From the NCBI RefSeq assembly GCF_024679095.1, contig NC_066513.1:4175023-4239022 (forward strand): DNA of 64,000 nt, read 5' to 3'. Position 1 is the stretch's first letter. Each line of letters opens with the position of its first letter. Both the position numbers and the translations under genes were made by a program. Shown here piece by piece: positions 1 to 9,700 of this stretch. Origin of the DNA: Eriocheir sinensis (Eukaryota > Arthropoda > Malacostraca > Decapoda > Varunidae). The notes under the pieces were generated by a model. That model did not search any database and was not told the DNA's origin. It was given only the letters and a program-made list of their open reading frames with translations.

Positions 1-476
1 GGACAGCCGTCTCGGAGGCATCAAGGAAGGCCTTGCAGCGGACACCATTGACATTATTGGTGCGGTGACTACCAAGATCTCGGTGGCGAGAGTTAAGATC
101 CCCCATAAGAACAGTCGGCTCCTCATGAACATAATCAGGAAAGTTAGCAAGATTTAAAGCCCCCGCATGAACATACGTGTTAACAAAAAATAGGGTTTCA
201 CCCATATGGAGTAAAGAAACAGTGATATATTCAATGCCCTCATTAATACCCATGTCCTCAAAAACTATCGCCGTCCCCTGTCTGACATACGTAGCCATCC
301 CCCGGGTACTGCCTGCTGCGCCATCTAAGACATATAAATCATACCCCCTCAGGTCCGACACCCGTGGCCCAACCTCCTGAAGAGCAACGATATCTGGCCT
401 ATGAGTGATGACATAGGAGTGAAGGTCAGTGAAGCGGGCATGTAGCCCGTTGACATTCCAAGTTAAGAGGCGGACA
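1..476 (-). CDS. LINE ORF2 N-terminus: APE-type endonuclease, partial
   Basis: The frame opens directly after the ORF1 stop (TGA at 480-482), in a different frame, with LLTWNVNGLHARFTDLHSYV. It continues uninterrupted to the window edge. Endonuclease motifs in order are WNVNGL, IVALQEVGPR, FVNTYVHAG and VLMGDLNSRH, the last with the metal-binding Asp/Asn. This is the exonuclease-endonuclease-phosphatase fold that nicks target DNA in LINE retrotransposition. No ATG is evident at the start, so translation probably depends on ORF1 termination or reinitiation. The gene is partial because the window ends inside it. Confidence 0.8.
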
Positions 477-995
477 CACTCACTGGTCAGGAGGGGGTGG
501 TTGCCGGTCAAGGAGTGGGGTGATCCGATGATGGAGCTCAGCCACCTGCTGAGTCAGGGAAGCAAACTGCGCCAGCAGCACCTGGAGTGTGGCCTCCCAC
601 TGCAGTGGAGGATCAGCAGGTGAAGGTGAAGGACCCGTCTGGCCATGGCGAGGTTCGGCCGTTCCCTCGGCAGCTGCAGTCACCACAGCCGGTGGGGTTG
701 CAGGGGTGTTCTGCATCTGGCCCGCAGGGGGAACCACACTGTCCCCACTATCGGCGTCCATGGCCTCACCAGCAGACGGCAGGGCAGGGCACGGGGCCGA
801 GGCTGAAGCTGGAGCAGGGGCCGGGATGGAGGAGATCTCACGCACAGGCGGGGGCGTGGAGACTCGCTGCTCCAAGGCCGCCACCCTGGAGATCGTTGCA
901 GCCAGCGTCTCCTGCAGCTGGGTGACTGCAGCGAGGATCTGATGGAGGACAGGGGTCGACCCAGCGACAGCGGGGGAACTGGCAGCCGGCACAGG

Positions 996-1003
996 GGGGA
1001 CGG
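996..1003 (+). repeat. Target-site duplication, left copy (8 bp)
   Basis: GGGGACGG directly abuts the left terminal inverted repeat. The same 8 bases abut the right one at 3395-3402. Eight bases is the target duplication length of P elements and also of hAT elements. Confidence 0.85.
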
Positions 1004-1249
1004 CAATATCCATATAAGACTCAGGTCAACCTACAGATATTTCTCAACCAGTGGGTGGAGCCTTCGAGCAGAGCCGCGTGACGTCAAGGGAGGCCCTTCC
1101 CTCGCCCCTACCCCTACTCCCTCTCGTTTTCTTTCGTCCAATGCGTTCTCTTAATGATATTTAGGGGGGACTAACCTCTCCTGTGTCGGGCTTAAGAGTA
1201 GTGTCTCTATATCTATCACAATATAAATGGGTTCATACTTCCCTTTATG

Positions 1250-1334
1250 CTAGTGGTGGCCGTTTAGGTTAGGGTGCGTGTGCTCCGCCTGATGGTGCAC
1301 CGTGGCGGAGGTTCGAACCCCAGTTACCCAACCA
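1250..1334 (+). repeat. tRNA-like segment inside the inverted repeat
   Basis: A box-A-like TGGCCGTTTAGGTTAGGG and a box-B-like GGTTCGAACCCC are spaced as in a tRNA. The same segment occurs inverted at about 3065-3150 in the other arm. It is most likely a SINE head captured by the transposon. No intact tRNA cloverleaf is claimed. Confidence 0.55.
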
Positions 1335-1623
1335 CGAACATCGATCGTTTCTATATGGTCTTTGTCGCCTAGAAACAGGACAAATCACTTCATTGGAAGG
1401 GGATTCCCCTCGATATTACTTGCTTTGGGGACGATTTAATCCCTTGATCATACTTCCCTTACATAGGTAGAAGGAACAGAATCAGTTGTTTTAGTTCTTA
1501 GCCATTAGGGAGAAACCCTCGAAGAAATAATTATGTATACGCCTTGGAATGTCACAAAAGTATTTCCTTGTTCCTGATGGTTGGTGTGGTTTCCATGCCT
1601 CGTTACTAATCAGATGTGCACAT

Positions 1624-1628
<5 letters not shown>

Positions 1629-1687
<59 letters not shown>
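1629..1687 (+). repeat. (CT)n microsatellite in the left inverted repeat
   Basis: About 29 CT units. The counterpart (GA)n lies at 2693-2772. Confidence 0.95.
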
Positions 1688-1690
<3 letters not shown>

Positions 1691-1929
1691 GACACATCTT
1701 TTACCTTCCCACAATCATTCTAACCTTTTTTTCATTATTTTCCCCTGTGATCTCTCTCTCATCGTTATTGATAAAGGTGAAAAAAGGCATTGTTTATTAT
1801 ATTAATTAGTGTTACTTTAAGTACATTGATTGATTGATTTTATGGAAGTAAATAAATGTGCCACATCTGAGAGCATATGTCACAGTGGCGGATCTACGGG
1901 GGAGGGGGAGTTAACTCCCCCCTTTACCT

Positions 1930-2321
1930 GGAGAGCATACGTTGGTGGGTTTATTGCCAGAAAGTTTCCACAGTACCACCTTGGTTCGAAATATCTGAAG
2001 AGTGAGAAATCAGCATGGATTGATACAGTGAGCAGGCAAAGTGACAAACTGGTAAAGCCAAATGACGAGTTCATGGGGAAATTGAAGACGCTTGGTCATC
2101 TTTTCAACTGTTATCATGGCGAAAAGACTCTTAAACCTGGGAAATCTGTGGTCAGCAAAGTAGCAAGTAGCTTAAAGGACTATGTTGAACTGCCAGAGGA
2201 AGTTATCTTATTTTATGTAAGGTGTCGAACTTTCTTTCGCATCCGTATCTTGAATAACAGCATAAGAAACAAAGTGATGCAAAGAAAAGTACGTTCAAAG
2301 ATGTTCAACTTGGTAAGGTAA
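1930..2321 (+). pseudogene. P/THAP9-like transposase C-terminal fragment
   Basis: The open frame covers about 130 residues of the core, from RAYVGGFIARKFPQYHLGSK to the stop after SKMFNLVR. It shows the pattern seen near the C-terminus of P-element and THAP9 transposases: a 'YV(A/G)G(F/Y)(I/V)A.K' stretch, a WIDTVSRQSDKLVKPNDEF block, and a final Arg-rich helix FYVRCRTFFRIRILNNSIR. The THAP DNA-binding domain and most of the catalytic core are absent. The ORF can be extended upstream into the left inverted repeat (from 1830), but that part is repeat-derived. This is a remnant and not expected to be active. Confidence 0.6.
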
Positions 2322-2441
2322 TTAGTAAACTGTCAGAAACTGCACTGTGAACTTATTTTCATTTATGTCTTCAGATTACTTATAAGTAGGGGTAAGACAT
2401 CCGGACCTTAAGCCTGGTTTTCCGAAGCGGGTGCATGAGTT

Positions 2442-2689
2442 ATGCTCTCCAGGTAAAGCTGGGAGTTAACTCCCCCTCCCCCGTAGATCCGCCACTGTGA
2501 CATATGCTCTCAGATGTGGCACATTTATTTACTTCCATAAAATCAATCAATCAATGTACTTAAAGTAACACTAATTAATATAATAAACAATGCCTTTTTC
2601 ACCTTTATCAATAACGATGAGAGAGAGATCACAGGGAAAATAATGAAAAAAAGGTGGAGAATGATTGTGGGAAGGTAAAAGATGTGTTA

Positions 2690-2772
<83 letters not shown>

Positions 2773-3394
2773 ATAATGTGCACATCTGATTAGTAACGAG
2801 GCATGGAAACCACACCAACCATCAGGAACAAGGAAATACTTTTGTGACATTCCAAGGCGTATACATAATTATTTCTTCGAGGGTTTCTCCTAATGGCTAA
2901 GAACTAAAACAACTGATTCTGTTCCTTCTACCTATGTAAGGGAAGTATGATCAAGGGATTAAATCGTCCCCAAAGCAAGTAATATCGAGGGGAATCCCCT
3001 TCCAATGAAGTGATTTGTCCTGTTTCTAGGCGACAAAGACCATATAGAAACGATCGATGTTCGTGGTTGGGTAACTGGGGTTCGAACCTCCGCCACGGTG
3101 CACCATCAGGCGGAGCACACGCACCCTAACCCAAACGGCCACCACTAGCATAAAGGGAAGTATGAACCCATTTATATTGTGATAGATATAGAGACACTAC
3201 TCTTAAGCCCGACACAGGAGAGGTTAGTCCCCCCTAAATATCATTAAGAGAACGCATTGGACGAAAGAAAACGAGAGGGAGTAGGGGTAGGGGCGAGGGA
3301 AGGGCCTCCCTTGACGTCACGCGGCTCTGCTCGAAGGCTCCACCCACTGGTTGAGAAATATCTGTAGGTTGACCTGAGTCTTATATGGATATTG
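2442..3394 (-). repeat. Right terminal inverted repeat of the P-like element
   Basis: Reverse complement of 1004-1940, with a GA microsatellite at 2693-2772 corresponding to the CT tract in the left arm. Confidence 0.85.
2693..2772 (+). repeat. (GA)n microsatellite in the right inverted repeat
   Basis: About 40 GA units with one interruption (AAGAG). It is longer than the matching CT tract in the left arm, so the arms have diverged here by slippage. Confidence 0.95.
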
Positions 3395-3402
3395 GGGGAC
3401 GG
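3395..3402 (+). repeat. Target-site duplication, right copy (8 bp)
   Basis: GGGGACGG, identical to 996-1003. Confidence 0.85.
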
Positions 3403-4687
3403 TAGGCTGTGGCTGGGGTGCCGGAGCAGGAGCCTGGCGAGGCACAGGGTTGGCAGTGGATGAGGCTGGGGCAGCAGGGGCGGACGAGCCCGGCAGGGGC
3501 GGAAACTCGGACGTTGTGGGAGCCCCCCGGGCCCAGGCCGAAGACTGAGGGAGAGGAGCAGGGCGGAACACAACCCTAGGGCGGCCTTGCTGAGGGTGGT
3601 GGTCAGGCGCCGCGACCCGAGATGGTTTAGGCTTCATCGGGCAGGAGTGGTAGTGGGCGTTATGCTCACCACCACAGTTGCAGCACTTACGGGGGACGGG
3701 TGTGCCCGCCTGGATCTTCTGGAGGCACAGAGCTGATTTGTGCGTGCCCGCACAATACCGGCACCGAGGGGCCGATCTGCAGCGCCACTCCTGATGGCCC
3801 CACCGGCAACAGTGGCGACAGACGTCGGGCTCCGCCGTGTAGGGCTCCACAGCCTTACGACCCACCCCGAGGAGGTGCACCTCTGTCGGGACATGGCCAA
3901 CCACTGCTCCAAGAAGCTGCGGGCGAGGGGCCGTGCCCGCATACCTGCGCTTTAACCACAGAAAGTTGTCTGGGGTCTCAATGAGGTTGGCATTCATGTA
4001 GAGCGGCACATTGTGGATGATGACAGTGTGCTGCCGCTCCGCTGCATTTTCGACCAAAACTACGTCGAGGAACCCCTCAGCGAGGAGTCGCTTGTAGAAG
4101 GCGACGTCGTCCCTGACCGTGAGATAAGGTCGGAGCCTACCCTCCTTGAAGAGCGGCTCCAACTCACCGTGCTGCTTCAGTAGAGATGCAAACCACGTGT
4201 ATTGCTGGGCTGGTGTCAGCCCGGCCTCGGCGGGGAAGTCTAGGCGGCGGCGGGTGGGTTGGCGCGGGGCCGCGGCTGGGTGTGTGTCCTCCAGGGGCAC
4301 CTCACCGTCGACCAGGACAGTCTCAGAGCTACCAGACTGCACACCCTCCATGGGTGCGGTGGCAGCTTTAACAGGAGAGGCAGTGGGGGAGAGGCAGCCA
4401 GGATTATCCGGCTTGAGCCGCTTGCTAGCGCTGGCCACGTGGTCCTCCGAACAAAGGCGAGGGTCAAGTTCGGCAGAGTCGGCCATCTCTTCAGTCTCCT
4501 CAGACCACAGGCGCCGTTCCTCAGGGGCAGGACACTGCCCGGAAGCCGCCGAGTAGGGATGGTCGTTATCCATGTCCTCTAGACACCGTTTATTCCGTGG
4601 AAGGCAGGGCATCCACGGACGGAGCACAGGACAACGCACGTCTACACAGCACGGCCGCGTAGACGAGACTGAAGATTAAAGTAAGTA

Positions 4688-6445
4688 AGCAAAGCTCCTG
4701 GTCCAGACAAAATTACCCCTAGGGCCTTAAAAGAATTCAAACATCAAATTTGTAAACCGCTCTCCATCATATTCAACAAATCTTTAACAGCCGGGAAAGT
4801 TCCGTCGGATTGGAAACTAGCAAATGTCACACCAATTTGCAAAAAGGGGGAAAAGTCTCATCCAGGAAACTATCGACCAATTAGCCTGATATCTATTGTT
4901 TGTAAGTTAATGGAGACTATCATTCGCGACAATATGGTGAAATTCTTCGAAGAAAATAATATAATAAATAATTCGCAACATGGTTTCCGTAGTAAATGTT
5001 CGTGTTTAACTAACTTGATTTTTTTCATTATATTTTTGAGGTGTTCGATGAAAGAAGACCAGTAGATATATCTGGATTTTCAAAAGGCATTTGATAAGGT
5101 CCCCCACCAACGATTGCTCAGCAAACTATTGGCGCACGGTATCTCGGGTAACCTTCACCATTGGCTTGTGGACTGGCTCTCTGAGTGGAAACAGATAGTA
5201 GTTCTAAACGGTGTTACATCTAACTGGCTCGATGTCAGAGGCGGCGTACCTCAAGGATCAGTGCTTGGCCCCATGCTCTTCTTAATTTATGTTAATGATA
5301 ATGGACTCACTTGCAAAGTATCAAAATTTGCTGAGGACACAAAAATTGCTAGTATAGTAACTGCGACACTCGACGAAGCAGCTTTACAATCAGATCTTGA
5401 TCGACTTGTACGTTGGGCCAATCAATGGCAAATGAAATTTAACGTTGACAAATGTAAAGTGTTGCACATCGGAAAACATAACAATCGCGTTCGGTACGTA
5501 ATGAATGGTCAACAACTTTCTGCAGTAAGTAAATAAAAGTATCTTGGAATCACTATATCAAGCGATTTAAAGCCCGGTCAGCATTGTTCAGAGGTTGTTA
5601 ACTGCAAACAAATTGGTTGGCTTCATCGGACGAGTCTTTAATAATAAATCGGAAAAAGTAATATTAAAAATGTATAATTCGTTGGGTCGACCCCATCTAG
5701 AGTAATGTGTACAGTTTTGGTCTCCCTTCTACAAAAAAGAAATAGAAAAGTTGGAACGGGTTCAACGAAGAGTAACAAAGATGATTCCTAAGTTGAGAAA
5801 TTTAACATATGAACAAACACTTAAAGAAGTAAATTTATTCAGCCTATCAAAACGAAGAATGCGAGGCGATCTAATAAAAGTGTTTAAAATGTTTAAAGGA
5901 TTCGGTGATATTAATGCGGAAGATTACTTTACAATCGATCGATCAAATAGAACAATATATAATCACAATTTGAAGATAAGTGGTAAAAGATTCTCGTCGC
6001 ACGAAGCTAAACACTTCTTCTTCAATCGAGTTGTTAATGTTCGGAACTCTCTACCCTGTGATGTCGTTGATAGTACAACAGTTACGGCCTTCAAGAATAG
6101 ATTAGTCAAGTATTTTGAATCCAACCAGCAACTAAGATATTACTCATTGTCGTAACAACGTTAAGTTCTTTCGAATACTGGTATCCTTGTCCGCTTTTAT
6201 CGCCCGGTTAGTGGTAGCAGTAATGGCTTTCCTCTTTCCTACATAATTTCCATGCAGTTTTTCCATGCTGCATGGTTCGTTTTCCTTTCCTGTCAGCTTT
6301 GGCTGGAGGGATGGGGGGGTGGGGAGGAGCCTTCGCCTTTGCCGTCCTTCATCTCCCACCTTTGATTAGATAGTGTAGCTTGTCACAAATAGCCTCGTAA
6401 GGACCAGCAGGTCTGCTGTTGCTTTTTCTTCCTTTGTGTTCTTGT
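4688..6445 (+). mobile_element. CR1/L2-type LINE, 5'-truncated, decayed
   Basis: Starts inside the reverse transcriptase at APGPDKITPRALKEF and runs through the palm motifs to a 3' UTR ending near 6445. Motifs in order: NYRPISLISI, NNSQHGFRSKCSCLTN, LDFQKAFDKVPHQRLLSKL, GGVPQGSVLGPMLFLIYVND, and FAEDTKI where FADDTK is expected, so one catalytic Asp is replaced by Glu. The C-terminal part (LERVQRRVTKMIPKLRN onward) is open to the stop near 6155. Several stops and frameshifts separate the parts. The element begins where the minus-strand LINE ends. Confidence 0.85.
5114..6155 (+). pseudogene. Reverse transcriptase and C-terminal region of the CR1/L2-type LINE
   Basis: Two open blocks, 5114-5536 (RT palm and thumb) and 5751-6155 (C-terminal region), are separated by a stop after LSAVSK and frame changes at 5540-5750. 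The active-site motif reads AEDT in place of ADDT. The C-terminal block contains the RMRGDLIKVFKMFKGF and FFFNRVVNVRNSLPCDVV stretches typical of this arthropod LINE group. It is not functional as read. Confidence 0.75.
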
Positions 6446-6703
6446 AAGGTAGGCAAGCGTGTTTATAAGACTGCAAACACCAGCTGACATTTGTTAAGCT
6501 ACCATATGCATGGACAGTAAAACAGTCCATTCAGATTTTAAATCAGATTTTTTAGATAATCTTGAGTAAAAGTAGATTTTTCTTTCTGGGCAGTAGAGCT
6601 ACAGTCTAAAACTTGTGTAACTACACCCATTTGCAAAAGTTATCCTCAATTTTGTGATTCATAAGAAAAGGTACATTAAAACTTTGTTGCACAGAATACA
6701 TAG

Positions 6704-6709
6704 TTTAAT
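6704..6709 (-). promoter_or_regulatory. Possible polyadenylation signal (ATTAAA) of the protease-homologue gene
   Basis: TTTAAT on the plus strand reads ATTAAA on the minus strand, about 45 bases beyond the stop codon at 6754. It is a common variant of AATAAA. A canonical AATAAA was not noticed closer. Confidence 0.4.
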
Positions 6710-6753
6710 AAAAAGTTTCTTCTAACAGCTACCATAAAGTCATACAACAGCAG

Positions 6754-9700
6754 CTATTGTGGGGCGACCTGCAGCTTTTTTAGGTAGCCAACGATGCTTC
6801 CTGGGCTGGCGCTGTTGATCTCATTATCGGACATCTTTGCATCTTTGTTGGCTTCAGACGGTACGTTCTGCGATGCCCGGTCCGAAGCTACGGAAGCAGG
6901 ATTTGTAGCCTCGCTAGAGGCTTCAAAAACAAGGCGATCATAATCTTGTTTTTCTCGACCTTCGGCGACCTTCTCTCCTTGACCAGACTTCCTACGGTTG
7001 TAGTGATAGTGGTAGTGCACACCAGACTCGCCAGGGCCCTCACCGTGCCCTGTCTTGTAATGGTCATCCTTGGAGGCACTGTGGTCATTGGCTTGGCCAT
7101 AGGAGTCTTCGTGGTGCACACCGATCGTACCGTATCGCTCTCTCTCTTTGTAGTACTTTGAATCTCTGTAGTCATAACTTTCGCTTTTGTAGGATTGCTC
7201 CCCATAAGACTGTTTGTAATAGTCATAGTTCCCATGTTTGTAATCATCCTCTCCATAAGACTGATCATTGTAGTATTTGACTTTACTGTTGTAGTATCCA
7301 CCGTACTCATCTGGCCCAGAATAACTTCCGTAGTATTCATTACCCAAATCGTGATAATCTCCATAGGCATTATTCTTTCCATAACCGTCATAGGAGTCAA
7401 TGTAGCTGTGCCCATAGCTGTTGCCGAAGCTGTCCCCGTAGCCATCGTAACTACCGCCGCTGCCGCCATAATGCGCAGGCCTCTTCCCGTACTGTCCATG
7501 TTGGTTGTGGGCATAGTAATCATCAACATGATCTTTATAATTCACTTTGTCATAATTTCCAGGGCGGTCATAATATTCATGATGAAAATCGCCGTATTTT
7601 CCATTTTCAACGTAGTCAAAGAAGTGACCGTCTTTATAGTAGCTGTAGTATATCCCTTCACTGAAAAATTTACATTCCTTATTATCTATTTCATAATATT
7701 TCCCATCCTTGTAGTACATGTCATGCTGGTTGAGGTCATAGAGTTTTCCATCTTTATAGTACTTTCCACGTTGGTAGTCCACATTATAATAATTTCCATC
7801 TTTGTAATATTTTCCATTTACATCCAAGGCGTAGTACTTCCCATTTTCGTAGTACTTACACTCGTTGGGGTCTACATTATAGTATTCACCATTTTTATAG
7901 TATTTCCCGTCTTTGTATGGGTAATATTTTCCGTGGTGGTAGTACCAGACATCTCCAGCATCGTTTTTTTCGTACTGGTTGTGATATTTGTCCTTATGGC
8001 CGGTGAACTTATTCGAGACATGAGTCAAGTCGTAAAACTTGCCATCTTTGTAGTACTTTCCGTGATTGTAGTCAATGTCGTACCAGTTCCCATTGCGGAA
8101 ATACTTCCCATGTTCGTTCAGATCATGGTACTTCCCATCCTTGTGGTATTTTCCCTTCTTATAATCCACGTCATAGTACTTCCCGTCCTTTAGGTATTGC
8201 CCTTGGTTGTTGAAGCTATAGTACTTTCCGTCTTCATAGTATTTGCCATCATCGTAATTTATTTCGTGGTATTTCCCGTCCATGTAGAACCCACCGTCAA
8301 CGTAATCGTAAAAATCTCCATTGTAGTAGTACTTGCCGTGACTGTAATCGATGTCGTGGTGCTTTCCGTCCTTGTAGTACTTTCCATGGTCATCAAAATC
8401 GTAGTACTTTCCGTCTTTGTAGTATTTTCCGTGCTTGTAGTCCATGTCATAGTATTGTCCCTTAATGTGGTACTTCCCACGTTTGTTAATGGAATAGTAC
8501 CCATCATTAACATAGTACTTCCCATCTCTATAGTCCAGGTCTTTGTAGTGTTCAGCATCATAATCATAATACATATCATGCCCGTAGTGTTTATCGTGCT
8601 GCCCTCGGTCTTCACGATATACGTCGCTGTGGCCGAGTTTATCAAGATCTTTCCTGTGATAGTCGCTAAGATCGTTGTAGTATCCATGCTCCGTGTAGTG
8701 TTCGCCTCCACCGTGGCCATAGTATCGGTCTTCAGACGTGTACTGTCCTTGGCCATAACCTGAATGGACGTAACCTGCATCGCCGTAACCTGCATCGCCA
8801 TACTTCTTATAAGGTTTGAAATCCTCATAATCATAATACTTTCCATCTTCATAGTACTTTCCATGGTTGTAGTCCACATCGTAGTACTTCCCATCTTGGT
8901 AGTATTTTCCGTGTTCGAGATTGTAAAGTTTTCCGCCTTTGTAATACTTTCCATGTCCTACATCGTAATATTTTCCATCCTTATAGTACTTCCCATCTTT
9001 GTAAGCATAGTACTGGCCATCTTCGTAGTATTTTCCTTCGTTATAATCAATATCGTAGTACTTGCCATCCTTTAAATACTTATGTTTGTTGGCGTCATAG
9101 TATTCCCCATCCATGTAGTATTTTGAATCATAATCATCGTAGGTCTTTTCATTATAATATTGTCCGTCATGAGGGCGGTAATATTTCCCATCATTATAGT
9201 ATGGCTTACCCTGGTTCGGATATTCTTTTCCATAAGATTCTTGATTGTAATTGTTGTGTCCGAGTTCGTGCTTATAACCAGAGCCTTGCTTGTGATCATG
9301 GTCGTAAGAGCCTTCACCATAATGGTCACGGTCATATGTATCATCTTTATGCAAGTAACCATTAACGTATCTGTCCTTGGTATATGCGCCGCCTTGCACA
9401 TCATACCTGCTGTACTTCTTGCCAGCCTCGTAGCCGGTGTCATACTTGGAATATTTACTATGACTCTCGTCGTATTTATCGTGGGACTTGTCACTACCAC
9501 CATATCCGAGCTTTTCACTGGAATAGTAATCATTTCCATCGTACTTGCGGTTGCCATCATACTGGTAATATTCCGGTCGTTTGTTGTTGAATTTTGAGTT
9601 GTCTTGCAGATTGCTGTTATGGTCATACTTATCCGGGTAGTCTTTTTTTTCGTAGCTGGCAGTGCTCTCGTACTCGTTACTATAGCCTCCTTTTTGTTTA

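Larger units (their letters stand above)
1004..1940 (+). repeat. Left terminal inverted repeat of the P-like element
   Basis: Matches the reverse complement of 2442-3394 over nearly the whole length. It includes a tRNA-like segment (1250-1334), a CT microsatellite (1629-1687) and the stretch ending in GGAGAGCATA. Confidence 0.85.
1004..3394 (+). mobile_element. P-like DNA transposon with about 940-bp terminal inverted repeats
   Basis: The element begins CAATATCCATATAAGAC and ends with its reverse complement. The left arm spans about 1004-1940 and the right arm about 2442-3394, differing by scattered substitutions and microsatellite length. An 8-bp duplication GGGGACGG flanks it. The roughly 500-bp core encodes a fragment resembling the C-terminal part of P/THAP9-type transposases. 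It sits inside a LINE ORF1 that is restored in frame when it is removed. Only a transposase fragment remains, so this copy is probably non-autonomous. The superfamily call rests on that fragment plus the 8-bp duplication and is moderately secure. Confidence 0.8.
480..4639 (-). pseudogene. LINE ORF1 (zinc-knuckle nucleic-acid-binding protein), split by a transposon insertion
   Basis: The N-terminal part reads from 4639 to 3403 and the C-terminal part from 995 to 480. Removing 1004-3394 and one copy of the 8-bp duplication rejoins them in frame, across a Pro/Val-rich stretch, so the ORF was intact when the transposon landed. The first part has an acidic N-terminus, then a region typical of jockey ORF1 containing TVIIHNVPLYMNANLIETP, then zinc knuckles starting CRHCCRWGHQEWRC and ending CCNCGGEHNAHYHSC. 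The remainder is a Pro/Ala/Gln-rich segment and a C-terminal helix with heptad-like Leu spacing (LHQILAAVTQLQETLAA). The family role is binding LINE RNA. In the present sequence the ORF is broken by the insertion. Confidence 0.85.
1..4672 (-). mobile_element. Jockey-like LINE, interrupted by a DNA transposon; ORF2 runs off the left edge
   Basis: A non-LTR retrotransposon on the minus strand. Its 5' end is near 4672, ORF1 lies at 4639-480 and ORF2 starts immediately after and runs past base 1. ORF1 carries three Cys/His zinc knuckles and ORF2 begins with an APE-type endonuclease. The layout (ORF1 with a gag-like zinc-knuckle block, then endonuclease) fits the jockey group. A 2.4-kb element with an 8-bp target duplication sits inside ORF1 (1004-3394). 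The reverse transcriptase, if present, lies outside the window. Confidence 0.85.

Noticed and set aside
1250..1334. Functional tRNA gene
   Set aside because: Box A and box B are present, but it lies duplicated in transposon arms and no clean anticodon arm could be drawn.
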